Below are positions 17,712 to 25,529 of a DNA stretch of 64,000 bases, piece after piece. The first letter of the stretch is position 1. Each line of letters begins with the position of its first letter. Source of the DNA: Actinomycetospora termitidis (lineage in GTDB: Bacteria > Actinomycetota > Actinomycetes > Mycobacteriales > Pseudonocardiaceae); contig NZ_JASVWF010000001.1 of assembly GCF_030286555.1 (NCBI RefSeq), positions 868,001 to 932,000 of the forward strand, in the 5' to 3' direction. Below the pieces are notes generated by a model. That model saw nothing but the letters and a program-made list of their open reading frames with translations. It ran no database searches and was not told the origin of the DNA. The position numbers and the translations under genes are program-made.

Positions 17712-17800
17712 GGTACGGAAGATGACACACCGTCGGGCCGATGTCACGGGTCCGCGTATTTCCGTTGTGTGACGACGCTGCGCGATCGAGAAAGCGCTCC

Positions 17801-17832
17801 TTGACGTCCGTGCGTCGCACCATACAAAGTAC
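17801..17832 (+). promoter_or_regulatory. Promoter with overlapping operator candidate for the MHS transporter
   Basis: TTGACG at 17801-17806 is followed after 16 bases by TACAAA at 17823-17828, a fair -35/-10 pair reading toward the transporter at 17955. The -10 is embedded in ATACAAAGTAC (17822-17832), the third copy of the RTAC-W3-GTAC site. The overlap suggests repression. The leader to the ATG would be about 120 bases. Confidence 0.5.
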
Positions 17833-17954
17833 GGACACCCGGTCGGACGGTTCAGCGCCAGCGACGTTGCACGCTCCGCGACAGCGACCGGATCATCCCG
17901 ACGCGCTCCGGCACACCGGCCGGCGACGTCCCCGCCCCTCCCCCCGGAGTCCGC

Positions 17955-19286
17955 ATGTCCGTCACCACCGGACCTCGCCGCAGCCCGGCGAAGGCCGTGA
18001 TCGCCAGCTGGATCGGCACGACCATCGAGTACTACGACTTCGCGATCTACGGGCTGGCGTCGTCGCTGGTCTTCGCGAAGCTGTTCTTCCCGACCTTCGA
18101 CCCGCTCGCCGGCACCCTCATCGCGCTGTCGACGTTCGGCGTCGGGTACGTCGCCCGGCCCCTGGGGGCGCTCGTCTTCGGGCACTTCGGGGACCGCGTC
18201 GGCCGGCGCACCGTCCTCGTCATCACCCTGTTGCTGATGGGTGGCTCGACGTTCCTGATCGGCCTGCTGCCGAGCTACGGCACCATCGGGATCTGGGCAC
18301 CGATCCTGCTCGTGGCCCTGCGCGTGCTGCAGGGCATCTCGGTCGGCGGGGAGTACAGCGGGGCCGTCCTGATGACGGTGGAGCACTCCGAGCGGTCCCG
18401 ACGGGGCGTCCGGGGCGCCCTGGTGAACACCGGGACCTCCGCCGGGATGATCCTCTCCAACCTCGTGTTCCTGGCCGTGCTCACCCTGCCGGAGCCGGCG
18501 CTGCTCTCCTGGGGCTGGCGCATCCCGTTCCTGGTCAGCGGCATCCTCGTGGTCATCGGCCTCGTCGTGCGCTGGACGCTGGAGGAGAGCCCGGACTTCA
18601 TCGAGGCGAAGCAGGCGGGCGCCGTCCGCCGGCTCCCGCTCGTCGAGGTGCTGCGCGGCAGCGGGAAGGCCGTCGTCCTGGTCGCCCTCGCCACGATCTC
18701 GGCCGGCATGGTGTTCACGCTGACGACCGTCTTCTCGATCTCCTACGGCCGCACCGCCCTCGGCCTGCCCAGCTCGACGATGCTCGCCGTCCTGCTGCCG
18801 GCCGCCGTCGTGCTGCTGATCGCGATCCCGGTCGCCGGACGCCTCGCCGACCGGGTCGGTGTCCGCAAGGTGTTCCTCACCGGTGCGGCCGGGCTCGTCG
18901 TCACGCCGTTCCTCTGGTTCGCCCTGCTCGACACCCGCAACTACGGCCTGATGCTGCTCGGGTTCGTGATTGTGTTCCTCGCCTACTCGGCGAACTACGC
19001 GGTCTTCCCGGTCTACTTCTCCGGCGTCTTCCCGCCCGCGCTGCGCTTCAGCGGCATGGGCATCGGGTTCACGATCGGCACGATCCTCGGCAACGGGTTC
19101 GCCCCCGCGATCGCCGCGTCGCTGCAGGGTTCCACCGGCAGCTGGTGGGCCATCGCGGCCTACATGGCCGTCGGCGCCGTCATCTCCCTGCTCGCGGGGC
19201 TGGCGCTGCGCTACCCGACCGACCACGAGGCGTCCCCGGTGACACCGGCGGCCACCGGTCCGGCCGTCCCCGCGGCGGGCAGCTGA
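17955..19286 (+). CDS. MFS transporter, metabolite:H+ symporter (MHS) type
   Basis: A 443-residue membrane protein with about 12 hydrophobic segments. It has the MHS-family start SWIGTTIEYYDFAIYG and the loop signature GHFGDRVGRRTVLV between helices 2 and 3, then a repeat-like GRLADRVGVRKVF in the second half. The family imports small organic acids, aromatic acids or shikimate-like compounds with protons. GGAG lies 6 bases before the ATG. It is divergent from the Rieske operon and shares its putative operator, so uptake of the substrate of that pathway is the natural reading. A strong hairpin follows the stop. Confidence 0.88.
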   Translation: MSVTTGPRRSPAKAVIASWIGTTIEYYDFAIYGLASSLVFAKLFFPTFDPLAGTLIALSTFGVGYVARPLGALVFGHFGDRVGRRTVLVITLLLMGGSTFLIGLLPSYGTIGIWAPILLVALRVLQGISVGGEYSGAVLMTVEHSERSRRGVRGALVNTGTSAGMILSNLVFLAVLTLPEPALLSWGWRIPFLVSGILVVIGLVVRWTLEESPDFIEAKQAGAVRRLPLVEVLRGSGKAVVLVALATISAGMVFTLTTVFSISYGRTALGLPSSTMLAVLLPAAVVLLIAIPVAGRLADRVGVRKVFLTGAAGLVVTPFLWFALLDTRNYGLMLLGFVIVFLAYSANYAVFPVYFSGVFPPALRFSGMGIGFTIGTILGNGFAPAIAASLQGSTGSWWAIAAYMAVGAVISLLAGLALRYPTDHEASPVTPAATGPAVPAAGS

Positions 19287-19292
19287 CGGACT

Positions 19293-19343
19293 GAGCGAAG
19301 GGCCCCCTCGGTCGAATAGATCGACCGAGGGGGCCCTTCGCTC
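19293..19343. terminator. Perfect 23-bp-arm hairpin, terminator-like, member of a dispersed repeat
   Basis: Two exact 23-base arms (19293-19315 and 19321-19343) flank the 5-base loop ATAGA. The arm begins GAGCGAAGGGCCCCCTCGG. It lies 6 bases after the transporter stop, where a terminator would be expected, but has no U-tract. Related copies at 19383-19408 and 59669-59784 show that it belongs to a repeat family rather than being unique to this gene. Confidence 0.75.
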
Positions 19344-19382
19344 ATGCGGTGCCGGATGGGCGATGGGCGCCCACGGCCCGTC

Positions 19383-19408
19383 TATCCGACCGAGGGGGCC
19401 CTTCGCTC
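19383..19408. repeat. Half copy of the GAGCGAAGGGCCCC repeat
   Basis: This 26-base stretch repeats the right arm of the hairpin at 19293-19343, including part of its loop. It ends inside the stop codon of the TetR gene (TGA at 19409-19407), so the repeat forms the last bases of that gene. The arrangement of arm, spacer and arm could act as a two-way terminator between the converging transporter and TetR genes. Confidence 0.65.
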
Positions 19409-20093
19409 AACCACGGCGGGACGGCACCCGGGCGACCGTGCCGGCGATCCACGCGTCCAGGCCGTCCGCGAACTGCTCGTCGGTCGGCAGGGCGGGCAGG
19501 TCCGCGGCCAGGCCCACCGTCTCGGGGAAGCGGTCGCGGTCGAGCCCGGCGTAGAAGTGCGAGCGCCGCCGACGGGCCTCCTCGGCGTCGTCCGTCCGAC
19601 CCCACGTCCGCGGCGTCTCGTAGGCGGAGAAGCCCAGCGCGTAGGTGATGAGGAACCCGTAGCACCGCACGGCGAGCGGCCCCGTGATCCCGGCCGCGGC
19701 GAGACGGTGCAGGACCCCCTCCATCGCCCCGACCAACGCGGCCGGGCTGTCGGTCACCCGGGTCGCGAGCAGGCGCACCACGCTCGGGTGCTCCCGCATC
19801 ATGGCCAGGAACGCGTGCCCCAGCGTGCGCAGGGCGGCCGCCGGCTCGGTGTCGATCTCCTCCGGGAAGGCCATCGACCCGAGGATCCGGTCGCCCATCG
19901 CGTCGAGGATCTCGTCCTTGTTGCGGAAGTAGCCGTAGAGGGTCATCACGCCGACGTCGAGGTCCGCGGCGAGGCGCCGGACCGTCAGGCGGTCGAGGTC
20001 GGCCTCGGAGTCCGCGATCGCCAGCGCCGCGTCCACGATCCGCTCCGCGGTCAGGGCCGAGGAGTCGTTGCCTCGGCGCCGGCGTGGCGGCAC
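19407..20093 (-). CDS. TetR family transcriptional regulator
   Basis: A 228-residue protein with an N-terminal TetR helix-turn-helix (about residues 15-60: RIVDAALAIAD, LTVRRLAADLDVGVMTLYGYFRNKDEILDAM) and a C-terminal ligand domain. The GTG start follows CCAGGAGG. It converges on the MHS transporter gene and is the regulator closest to the Rieske operon, so it is the best candidate to bind the RTAC-W3-GTAC sites. No copy of that site is seen in front of its own start. The regulator lies 3' of the dioxygenase/hydrolase copy 2 operon, with 70 bases between. Confidence 0.85.
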   Translation of the reverse strand: MPPRRRRGNDSSALTAERIVDAALAIADSEADLDRLTVRRLAADLDVGVMTLYGYFRNKDEILDAMGDRILGSMAFPEEIDTEPAAALRTLGHAFLAMMREHPSVVRLLATRVTDSPAALVGAMEGVLHRLAAAGITGPLAVRCYGFLITYALGFSAYETPRTWGRTDDAEEARRRRSHFYAGLDRDRFPETVGLAADLPALPTDEQFADGLDAWIAGTVARVPSRRG

Positions 20094-20163
20094 GGGTCCT
20101 CCTGGACTCGGACGGGACGTTCGACCGGACAGCGTACGGTGCGACGCCCCGTCCCCGGCCGAC

Positions 20164-21144
20164 CTAGGTCACCCCGCCCGCGGCCACCCTCCCGCGGCCG
20201 CCGACCGCCCCGTCGGGCACCGGGAAACTCGTGGCGATCCCCATGCCGGTGATCCACTCCGGCACCGGCTCATAGCTCGACCAGACGGTCGCCCGGCCGC
20301 CCGCGGCGTGCGCGACGAGCCACGTGCGCACCTCCTGCCCGCCGCTGCCGGCGGCGGCCTCGATGCCCTCGTGCCCGAGTGCGGCGACGGCCTCCGGGTC
20401 GTCGGACGCCAGGCGCTCCAGGAACCACCGGTCCCAGCCGGCGTTGACCGGCGAGTCCGGGTTGCCGGCCATCGCGCGCACCCGCGGCTCGCGGGCGGCC
20501 GCGAACGCGACCGGGTCCTGACGGCCGTGGATCAGCGAGGCCCGGCGCTCGCCGACGACGGCGGGGTCCCGCGGGTCGTTCGAGGGCAGCCAGTGCGAGA
20601 GCCCGCCCGAGGCGACGACGAGGACCCGCCCGGTCGGGGCCGTCCGCAGTGCCGCACCCAGGGCCTTCCCGACGACGAGGCAGCGCTGCGGTGTCGGCAG
20701 CGGCGGCGCGGCGGTGTTCAGCACCAGCGGCACGAGCGGCACACCGGTCCCGCCGAGCAGCATCTCGTAGCCCTGCACGATGCCGTGGTCGACGGTCAGC
20801 GAGTAGGAGATGGCGACGTCGACGCCGGCCGCGGTCAGCCCGTCGTACACGGCCCAGGCGAGGTCGGCGGCCACGGGCAGTGGTCCCGAGCGGCTGCCGA
20901 AGTCGCCGAACCCGACGACCTCCTCCACGCCCAGCACGAACGGCGGCATGACGTCGTAGAAGTTGCCGTGGAAGTGGTCGGGCCCCACGACGACGACGGC
21001 GTCCGGGGCCAGGTCCGCCACCGCCGCGCGGACGCGCTCGGCGTCGGCCAGGAAGCCCGCTCCGGGCGCTCCGGGAGCCGGCGGGTCGAGCAGCGTCGCG
21101 AAGGGGGAGTGCGACATCCCGACGACGCCGACGATCTCGCTCAC
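20164..21144 (-). CDS. mhpB: Class III extradiol dioxygenase, MhpB-like (copy 2)
   Basis: A 326-residue protein close in pattern to E. coli MhpB. It has VGMSHSPF, VVGPDHFHGNFYDVMPPF, FGDFGSRSGPLPV, LTVDHGIVQGYEMLLGG, ASGGLSHWLP and PEWITGMG. These place the Fe(II) ligands and the catalytic His. The expected reaction is meta cleavage of 2,3-dihydroxyphenylpropionate or a similar catechol. The GTG at 21144 overlaps the hydrolase gene by GTGA. It is the last gene of the SDR-cupin-hydrolase-dioxygenase unit. The gene symbol is given by pattern; the actual catechol is not shown. Confidence 0.88.
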   Translation of the reverse strand: MSEIVGVVGMSHSPFATLLDPPAPGAPGAGFLADAERVRAAVADLAPDAVVVVGPDHFHGNFYDVMPPFVLGVEEVVGFGDFGSRSGPLPVAADLAWAVYDGLTAAGVDVAISYSLTVDHGIVQGYEMLLGGTGVPLVPLVLNTAAPPLPTPQRCLVVGKALGAALRTAPTGRVLVVASGGLSHWLPSNDPRDPAVVGERRASLIHGRQDPVAFAAAREPRVRAMAGNPDSPVNAGWDRWFLERLASDDPEAVAALGHEGIEAAAGSGGQEVRTWLVAHAAGGRATVWSSYEPVPEWITGMGIATSFPVPDGAVGGRGRVAAGGVT

Positions 21145-22037
21145 GACGCCCCGCCCAGCAGGAACCGCTCGTGCTCGGCGACGAACTCCGCGGGGCGCTC
21201 CCACTGCGGCCAGTGGCCGGCGCCGTGGACCACGTGCAGCTCCGCACCCGGCAGCCACGACCGCAGCATCTCGGCCTCGTCGAGCCCCCCGGTCGGGTCG
21301 TGGTCGGTCCACAGCAGCAGCGTCGGCGCGGTGATCCGGCCGACCCAGGACGGGTCCCAGCTGTACCGGGCGCGCGTCGCGGGGTCCTGCAGCACGAGCG
21401 TGTTCCCGATGGCGGCGACGAAGCCCTCCCGCGAGTACACCGAGCGTCGCAGGTTCACCAGCTCGTCGGTGACCATCGAGGTGTCGTGGAAGAGCCACGC
21501 GACCCGCCGTCGGACGTTCTCGTCGCTGGGATCGGTCACGGCCGTCGTCGTGGACGCCCGCAGCCGGGCCATCACCTCGGGCTTGTTCGCGATGTTGCCC
21601 GGGGTGTTCAGGACGAGGCGGCCGACCCGCTCCGGGTGGTGCGCGGCGGTCCACGCGGCCACCCACCCGCCCAGCGACTCGCCGGACAGATGTGCCCGGG
21701 CGATCCCGAGGACGTCCAGCAGGCCCACGAGGTGGTCGGAGAGGACGTCCACCGTGTAGGGCACGTCCGGCAGGTCGGACCAGCCGTGGCCGACCATGTC
21801 GTAGAGCGTGACCCGGAAGTGCGCGGCGAGCCCGGCGACGTCGCGGGCGTAGGCCTCGAGGTGCCCGCCGGTGCCGTGGATGAGCACCAGGTCGGGGCCG
21901 GAGCCGGCGCGCAGCACGCGGGTGCGCACGCCGGCGACGTCGACGTGACGCAGCTCGTGGTCGACGTCGGCGAGCTCGCCCCAGATGCTGACGTGGTCGG
22001 GGATCGGCGGGGCGGCGACGGGCGCCGTGGAGGTCAT
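21141..22037 (-). CDS. Alpha/beta hydrolase, meta-cleavage product hydrolase type (copy 2)
   Basis: A 298-residue protein with the oxyanion segment LVLIHGTGGHLEAYARD, nucleophile elbow LSGESLGGWVA, acid segment LLLWTDHDPTGG and catalytic His in GAGHWPQWE. It is clearly a paralogue of the hydrolase at 11422-12264 (shared GHLEA and ESLGGWVA blocks), with a 20-residue longer N-terminus. Here the acid position keeps Asp. The ATG overlaps the cupin stop by ATGA. With the MhpB-like enzyme next to it, C-C bond hydrolysis of the ring-fission product is likely. Confidence 0.87.
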   Translation of the reverse strand: MTSTAPVAAPPIPDHVSIWGELADVDHELRHVDVAGVRTRVLRAGSGPDLVLIHGTGGHLEAYARDVAGLAAHFRVTLYDMVGHGWSDLPDVPYTVDVLSDHLVGLLDVLGIARAHLSGESLGGWVAAWTAAHHPERVGRLVLNTPGNIANKPEVMARLRASTTTAVTDPSDENVRRRVAWLFHDTSMVTDELVNLRRSVYSREGFVAAIGNTLVLQDPATRARYSWDPSWVGRITAPTLLLWTDHDPTGGLDEAEMLRSWLPGAELHVVHGAGHWPQWERPAEFVAEHERFLLGGAS

Positions 22038-22540
22038 GGTCGGTCTCCTTCTCCGGTGGGGAGGTCGAAGCGGGCGCGGGCGGTGTCCATGTCGACGAGG
22101 CCGGCGCTCTGCCGCCGGCCGACGCCGAGCAGGCCGAGCAGCCGCGAGTTCTCGATGGTGAGGAACTCGACGGGCCGGTCGGGAGCGTCGTTGTGGTGGC
22201 GGTGCCAGGTCCACGGCGGGGTGTAGACGAACGAGCCCGTCGTCCACGTGACGACCTCGTCCTCGATCTCGGAGTGGCCGTCCCCGGAGACGACGTAGTG
22301 GATCGTCTCGTGGTGGTGGCGCTGCATGTCCGAGCTGCCGCCGGGCGGGAAGACCTGCTTGAACAGCTCGAACGTCAGCGTCGGGAGGTCGCCGGCGACG
22401 CGCAGGGTGGTCGGGTTGTGCACCTGGTCGGCCGGCAGCGGCTGCAGGTCGGCGTCGTGCACCACGAGCGGGCGCCCGGGGCCGGGCGGGACCTCGTCGC
22501 GCAGGGAGCCGAGGAAGTCCGCCATCTCGAAGGTGCTCAT
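22034..22540 (-). CDS. Cupin domain protein
   Basis: A 168-residue single-cupin protein. The first metal motif is QRHHHETIHYVVSGDGHSEI, the second GSFVYTPPWTWHRHHND, giving a 3-His/1-Glu-like set of ligands. The pattern resembles half of a gentisate 1,2-dioxygenase-type bicupin, but a ring-cleavage activity is not shown. It starts with ATG directly after the SDR stop and overlaps the hydrolase gene, so it belongs to the same catabolic unit. It could be a small dioxygenase, an isomerase or a sensor. Confidence 0.8.
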   Translation of the reverse strand: MSTFEMADFLGSLRDEVPPGPGRPLVVHDADLQPLPADQVHNPTTLRVAGDLPTLTFELFKQVFPPGGSSDMQRHHHETIHYVVSGDGHSEIEDEVVTWTTGSFVYTPPWTWHRHHNDAPDRPVEFLTIENSRLLGLLGVGRRQSAGLVDMDTARARFDLPTGEGDRP

Positions 22541-23323
22541 TCAGATCGTCTCCGTCCGTCCGCCGTCCACGGTCAGGACGGTCCCGGTCACGTAACCGGC
22601 CGCCTCCGACGCGAGGAACCCCACGGCGGCGGCGACCTCCTCCGGGGTGCCGGGCCGTCCGGCGGGGACGACGGCCGTGTCGGCCCGGTCCAGCTCCCCG
22701 CGGTCGGCCCCGGTCGCGGCGGCGCGCCGGGCGAGGATCTCGTCGCGGCGCGCCGTGGCCGTGGCCCCGGGCGCCACGCAGTTCACGGTCACGCCGTCCG
22801 CGGCCACCTCCCGGGCCAGGAGCTTCGCCGCGGCCGTCATCGCCGCGCGCAGGACGACGGAGACGGCGAGGTCGGGCTGCGGCTGGCGCACCGCGGTCGA
22901 GGTCAGGACGACGACCCGGCCGTGGCCGCGGGCGCGCATCCCAGGCAGCGCGGCGCGGGCGAGGGCCAGTGGACCGCGCAGCAGCAGGTCGGCGCCGGCG
23001 GCCCACCCGGCGTCGTCGACGTCGAGGATCCGACCCGGCGGCGGCCCCCCGGCGTTCAGGACGAGCACGTCGAGCGGGCCGTGCGCCGCCTCCGCGGCGG
23101 CCAGCAGCTCCGGCGCGGCCGCCGGGTCCGCGAGGTCCGCGACGACGGTGGCCACGGCCTGCCCGGTCACGTCGGCGACCTCGTCGGCGGCGTCGCGCAG
23201 GGTGGCCGCGGTCCGGCCGACCAGCACGACGTCGCGGCCGTCGGCGGCCAGCCGCCGGGCGATCGCACGCCCGATCCCGCTCCCCGCGCCCCCGACGAGG
23301 GCCGGTCCGCTGCTCCCACCCAC
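22541..23323 (-). CDS. SDR family oxidoreductase lacking the usual catalytic Tyr
   Basis: A 260-residue Rossmann protein with the NAD(P) motif GGAGSGIGRAIA, the NAGG strand motif, and the C-terminal PGTPEEVAAAVGFLASEAAGYVTGTVLTVDGG. After the Ser of VLTSTAV, where classical SDRs have Y-x3-K, the sequence is DLAVSVVLRAAMTAAAK: the Lys is present but the Tyr position is Ser. A subgroup of FabG-like SDRs has this change. It is first in its operon, starts at GTG, and could oxidise a cis-dihydrodiol or a side-chain alcohol if active. Confidence 0.83.
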   Translation of the reverse strand: MGGSSGPALVGGAGSGIGRAIARRLAADGRDVVLVGRTAATLRDAADEVADVTGQAVATVVADLADPAAAPELLAAAEAAHGPLDVLVLNAGGPPPGRILDVDDAGWAAGADLLLRGPLALARAALPGMRARGHGRVVVLTSTAVRQPQPDLAVSVVLRAAMTAAAKLLAREVAADGVTVNCVAPGATATARRDEILARRAAATGADRGELDRADTAVVPAGRPGTPEEVAAAVGFLASEAAGYVTGTVLTVDGGRTETI

Positions 23324-23429
23324 GAGGCCTCCCCGGCGTCGGAGGGCGGCGACGTGCCGCCCGGGGCCGAGCGTGCGGGGCGGACCACCGCCGGACCGAG
23401 ACGCGGTCCCACTGAGTAGGACAAGCAGG

Positions 23430-23993
23430 TCAGACCGGCGCGGGCCCCGTCAGGTAGCCCACCAGCGTCGGCCCGAGCCAGGCCCGCAGCGCGTCGCGGT
23501 CCATCGCGGCGATCGCGGGCACGACGAGGACGTGCCGGGCGAACGCCAGCCCGACCACCTGGGAGCCGACCAGGGCGGCCCGTTCCTGCGGGTGGTCCGG
23601 CGCGACCGTCGCGAGGGCCGGCCCGGCCTGCTCGAGCAGCACCTCGCGCAACGCCGCAGCGGCCTCCGCGCTGGTGGCCGCCGTCCGCAGCAGCGCGAGC
23701 AGGTTCTCGCTCGCGTCGAACAGCGCCACGAACCGGTCCACCAGCGCGTCCGCGATCGCCTCCGGGTCGAGTCCCCGCAGGTCGGGGAGGTCGATGTCCA
23801 GGCGGGCGGCCTCGGCGAACAGCGCCGCCTTGCCGCCGAAGTAGCGCACCACCAGGGCGGGATCGACGCCGACCGCCTCGCCGACCGCCCGCAGCGTCAC
23901 GCGGTCGTAGCCGTCGCGGGCGAAGAGCGTGCGGGCGGCGGTGAGGAGGTCCGCACGGGTGCGGACGGCGTCCCGGCCACGGGGAGGAGCCAC
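23430..23993 (-). CDS. TetR family transcriptional regulator
   Basis: A 187-residue protein with an N-terminal helix-turn-helix (LLTAARTLFARDGYDRVTLRAVGEAVGVDPALVVRYFGGKAALF) and a short C-terminal domain of the TetR_C type. It starts at GTG 23993 and is divergent from the FAD hydroxylase gene at 24082. The 88-base gap contains two copies of a 20-bp palindrome (24005-24024 and 24050-24069), which are the likely binding sites. Autoregulation and control of the hydroxylase are inferred from this layout. Confidence 0.87.
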   Translation of the reverse strand: MAPPRGRDAVRTRADLLTAARTLFARDGYDRVTLRAVGEAVGVDPALVVRYFGGKAALFAEAARLDIDLPDLRGLDPEAIADALVDRFVALFDASENLLALLRTAATSAEAAAALREVLLEQAGPALATVAPDHPQERAALVGSQVVGLAFARHVLVVPAIAAMDRDALRAWLGPTLVGYLTGPAPV

Positions 23994-24004
23994 GTCGCGA
24001 GCCT

Positions 24005-24069
24005 AAGTCACCGACCGTTGACCTCGACGACGGGCCGGGTCTACCGTCGAAGTCATCGAGCATTGACTT
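24005..24069 (+). promoter_or_regulatory. Divergent promoter with two 20-bp TetR operator candidates
   Basis: AAGTCA-N8-TGACCT (24005-24024) and AAGTCA-N8-TGACTT (24050-24069) are related palindromes with starts 45 bases apart. Between them lies a promoter-like pair reading right: TTGACC (24019-24024), 17 bases, TACCGT (24042-24047). The -35 is part of site 1 and site 2 follows the -10. This is a classic repression layout for the divergent TetR gene. Confidence 0.65.
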
Positions 24070-24081
24070 GAGGAGGTCGAC

Positions 24082-25527
24082 ATGGACGAGTTCGACGTCG
24101 TCGTGGTGGGAGCCGGACCGACCGGCTCGACGGCCGCGGGGGACCTCGCCCGGCGCGGCCGCCGGGTCGCCGTCGTTGAACGCTGGCCGTCCCGCCACCC
24201 GGGCAGTCGCGCCTTCGCCGTCATGCCCAGGACGCTCGAGATGCTGGCGCACCGCACCGTCGAGGGCCGCCCGGTCACGGAGACGCTGCTCGGACTCGGC
24301 ACGCCGGTCCCCCGGGTCCGCCTCTGGCACGGCGCCGCGATCCGCCTGGACCGGCTCGACACCGCGTACCCGCACGGCCTCGTCGTCCCGCAGACGCACG
24401 TCGACCGCCTGCTCGAGGACCGGGCCCGCGAGGCGGGCGCGACGGTCCTGCGCGGGCACGAGGTCGTGGGCCTGGAGCAGGACGACACCGGGGTCGAGCT
24501 GCGGACCGCTCCCCACGACGGCGGGCCGGTGCGCTCGCTGCGGGCCCGGTACGTCGTCGCGGCGGACGGCTCCCGCTCGACGGTGCGCGAGCTGCTCGGC
24601 GTGGAGTTCCCCGGCCGGTCGGTGCTCTCGTCGGTGGTGCTCGCGGACGTCCGGCTCGCGGCACCGCCCGCGGGCGAGGGCCTGACCCTCGGTGGCACCC
24701 GGGAGGAGTTCGGGTTCCTCGCGCCCTACGGCGACGACCGGTACCGCTCGATGACCTGGTCACGGTCCCGGCAGCTCCCCGACGACGCCCCGGTGGACGA
24801 CGACGAGATCGGCCCGGTCCTGGCCCGCGCGCTGGGCCGCGACGTCGGGGTGACCGCGGTCGACTGGCGCTCCCGGTTCCACTGCGACGAGCGCCAGGTG
24901 GCCCGCTACCGGCACGGCCGGGTGCTGCTCGCCGGGGACGCCGCCCACGTGCACTCGCCGATGGGCGGACAGGGCATGAACACGGGCATCCAGGACGCGG
25001 CCAACCTCGGCTGGAAGCTCGACGCGGTCCTCGGTGGGGCCGACGACGCGGTGCTCGACACCTACCACGACGAGCGGCACCCGATCGGCCGCCGCGTCCT
25101 GCTCCAGAGCGGGCTCATGATGCGGGCGATCACCCTGCACCCGCGGCCGGCCCGTGCCGTGCGGGACGTGGTGAGCACGCGGCTGCTCGCCTCCCGCGCC
25201 GGCAACGCCGCGATCGCGGGCAGCTTCGCCGGGACCGGCCTGCGCTATCGGTCCGGTCCCGGCGACCACCGCCTCGTCGGGACCCCCGCGACCCGGGTGC
25301 CGCTCGCCGAGGGCACCGTCGGCGACCGCGACGACGTCGGCTTCCTGTTGGTCCGCGCCGCGGGGACGCCTCCGGAGCCGGGAGCGCCCGCCCAGGCGGA
25401 GCGGCGCGGCCCGGGCCCGTCGCTGCTCGTCCGGCCGGACGGCTACGTCGCCTGGGCCGGTCACGACGACGGGTGGTGCGCGACCCTCGCGCGCTGGACC
25501 GGCACGCGAGCGGTGGCCGCGCGGTGA
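24082..25527 (+). CDS. FAD-dependent aromatic monooxygenase (FAD_binding_3, MhpA/PheA-like)
   Basis: A 481-residue protein with the N-terminal FAD motif VVVGAGPTGSTAAGDLARRG, the middle YVVAADGSRSTVRELLG block (DG motif) and GDAAHVHSPMGGQGMNTGIQDAANLGWKL. This is the class A flavoprotein hydroxylase set, which ortho-hydroxylates phenols using NAD(P)H. A thioredoxin-like C-terminal remnant (LLVRPDGYVAWAGHDD) fits phenol hydroxylase or MhpA-type enzymes. AGGAGG lies 5 bases before the ATG. Control by the divergent TetR is likely. It could make the catechol that the MhpB-like enzymes open. Confidence 0.9.
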   Translation: MDEFDVVVVGAGPTGSTAAGDLARRGRRVAVVERWPSRHPGSRAFAVMPRTLEMLAHRTVEGRPVTETLLGLGTPVPRVRLWHGAAIRLDRLDTAYPHGLVVPQTHVDRLLEDRAREAGATVLRGHEVVGLEQDDTGVELRTAPHDGGPVRSLRARYVVAADGSRSTVRELLGVEFPGRSVLSSVVLADVRLAAPPAGEGLTLGGTREEFGFLAPYGDDRYRSMTWSRSRQLPDDAPVDDDEIGPVLARALGRDVGVTAVDWRSRFHCDERQVARYRHGRVLLAGDAAHVHSPMGGQGMNTGIQDAANLGWKLDAVLGGADDAVLDTYHDERHPIGRRVLLQSGLMMRAITLHPRPARAVRDVVSTRLLASRAGNAAIAGSFAGTGLRYRSGPGDHRLVGTPATRVPLAEGTVGDRDDVGFLLVRAAGTPPEPGAPAQAERRGPGPSLLVRPDGYVAWAGHDDGWCATLARWTGTRAVAAR

Positions 25528-25529
25528 GC

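Noticed and set aside
15485..17728. Apparent 747-residue fusion of an unknown N-terminus with the Rieske oxygenase
   Set aside because: The upstream part is an out-of-frame shadow of the reductase gene. The GTG at 16708 has a good ribosome-binding site and begins the conserved protein.
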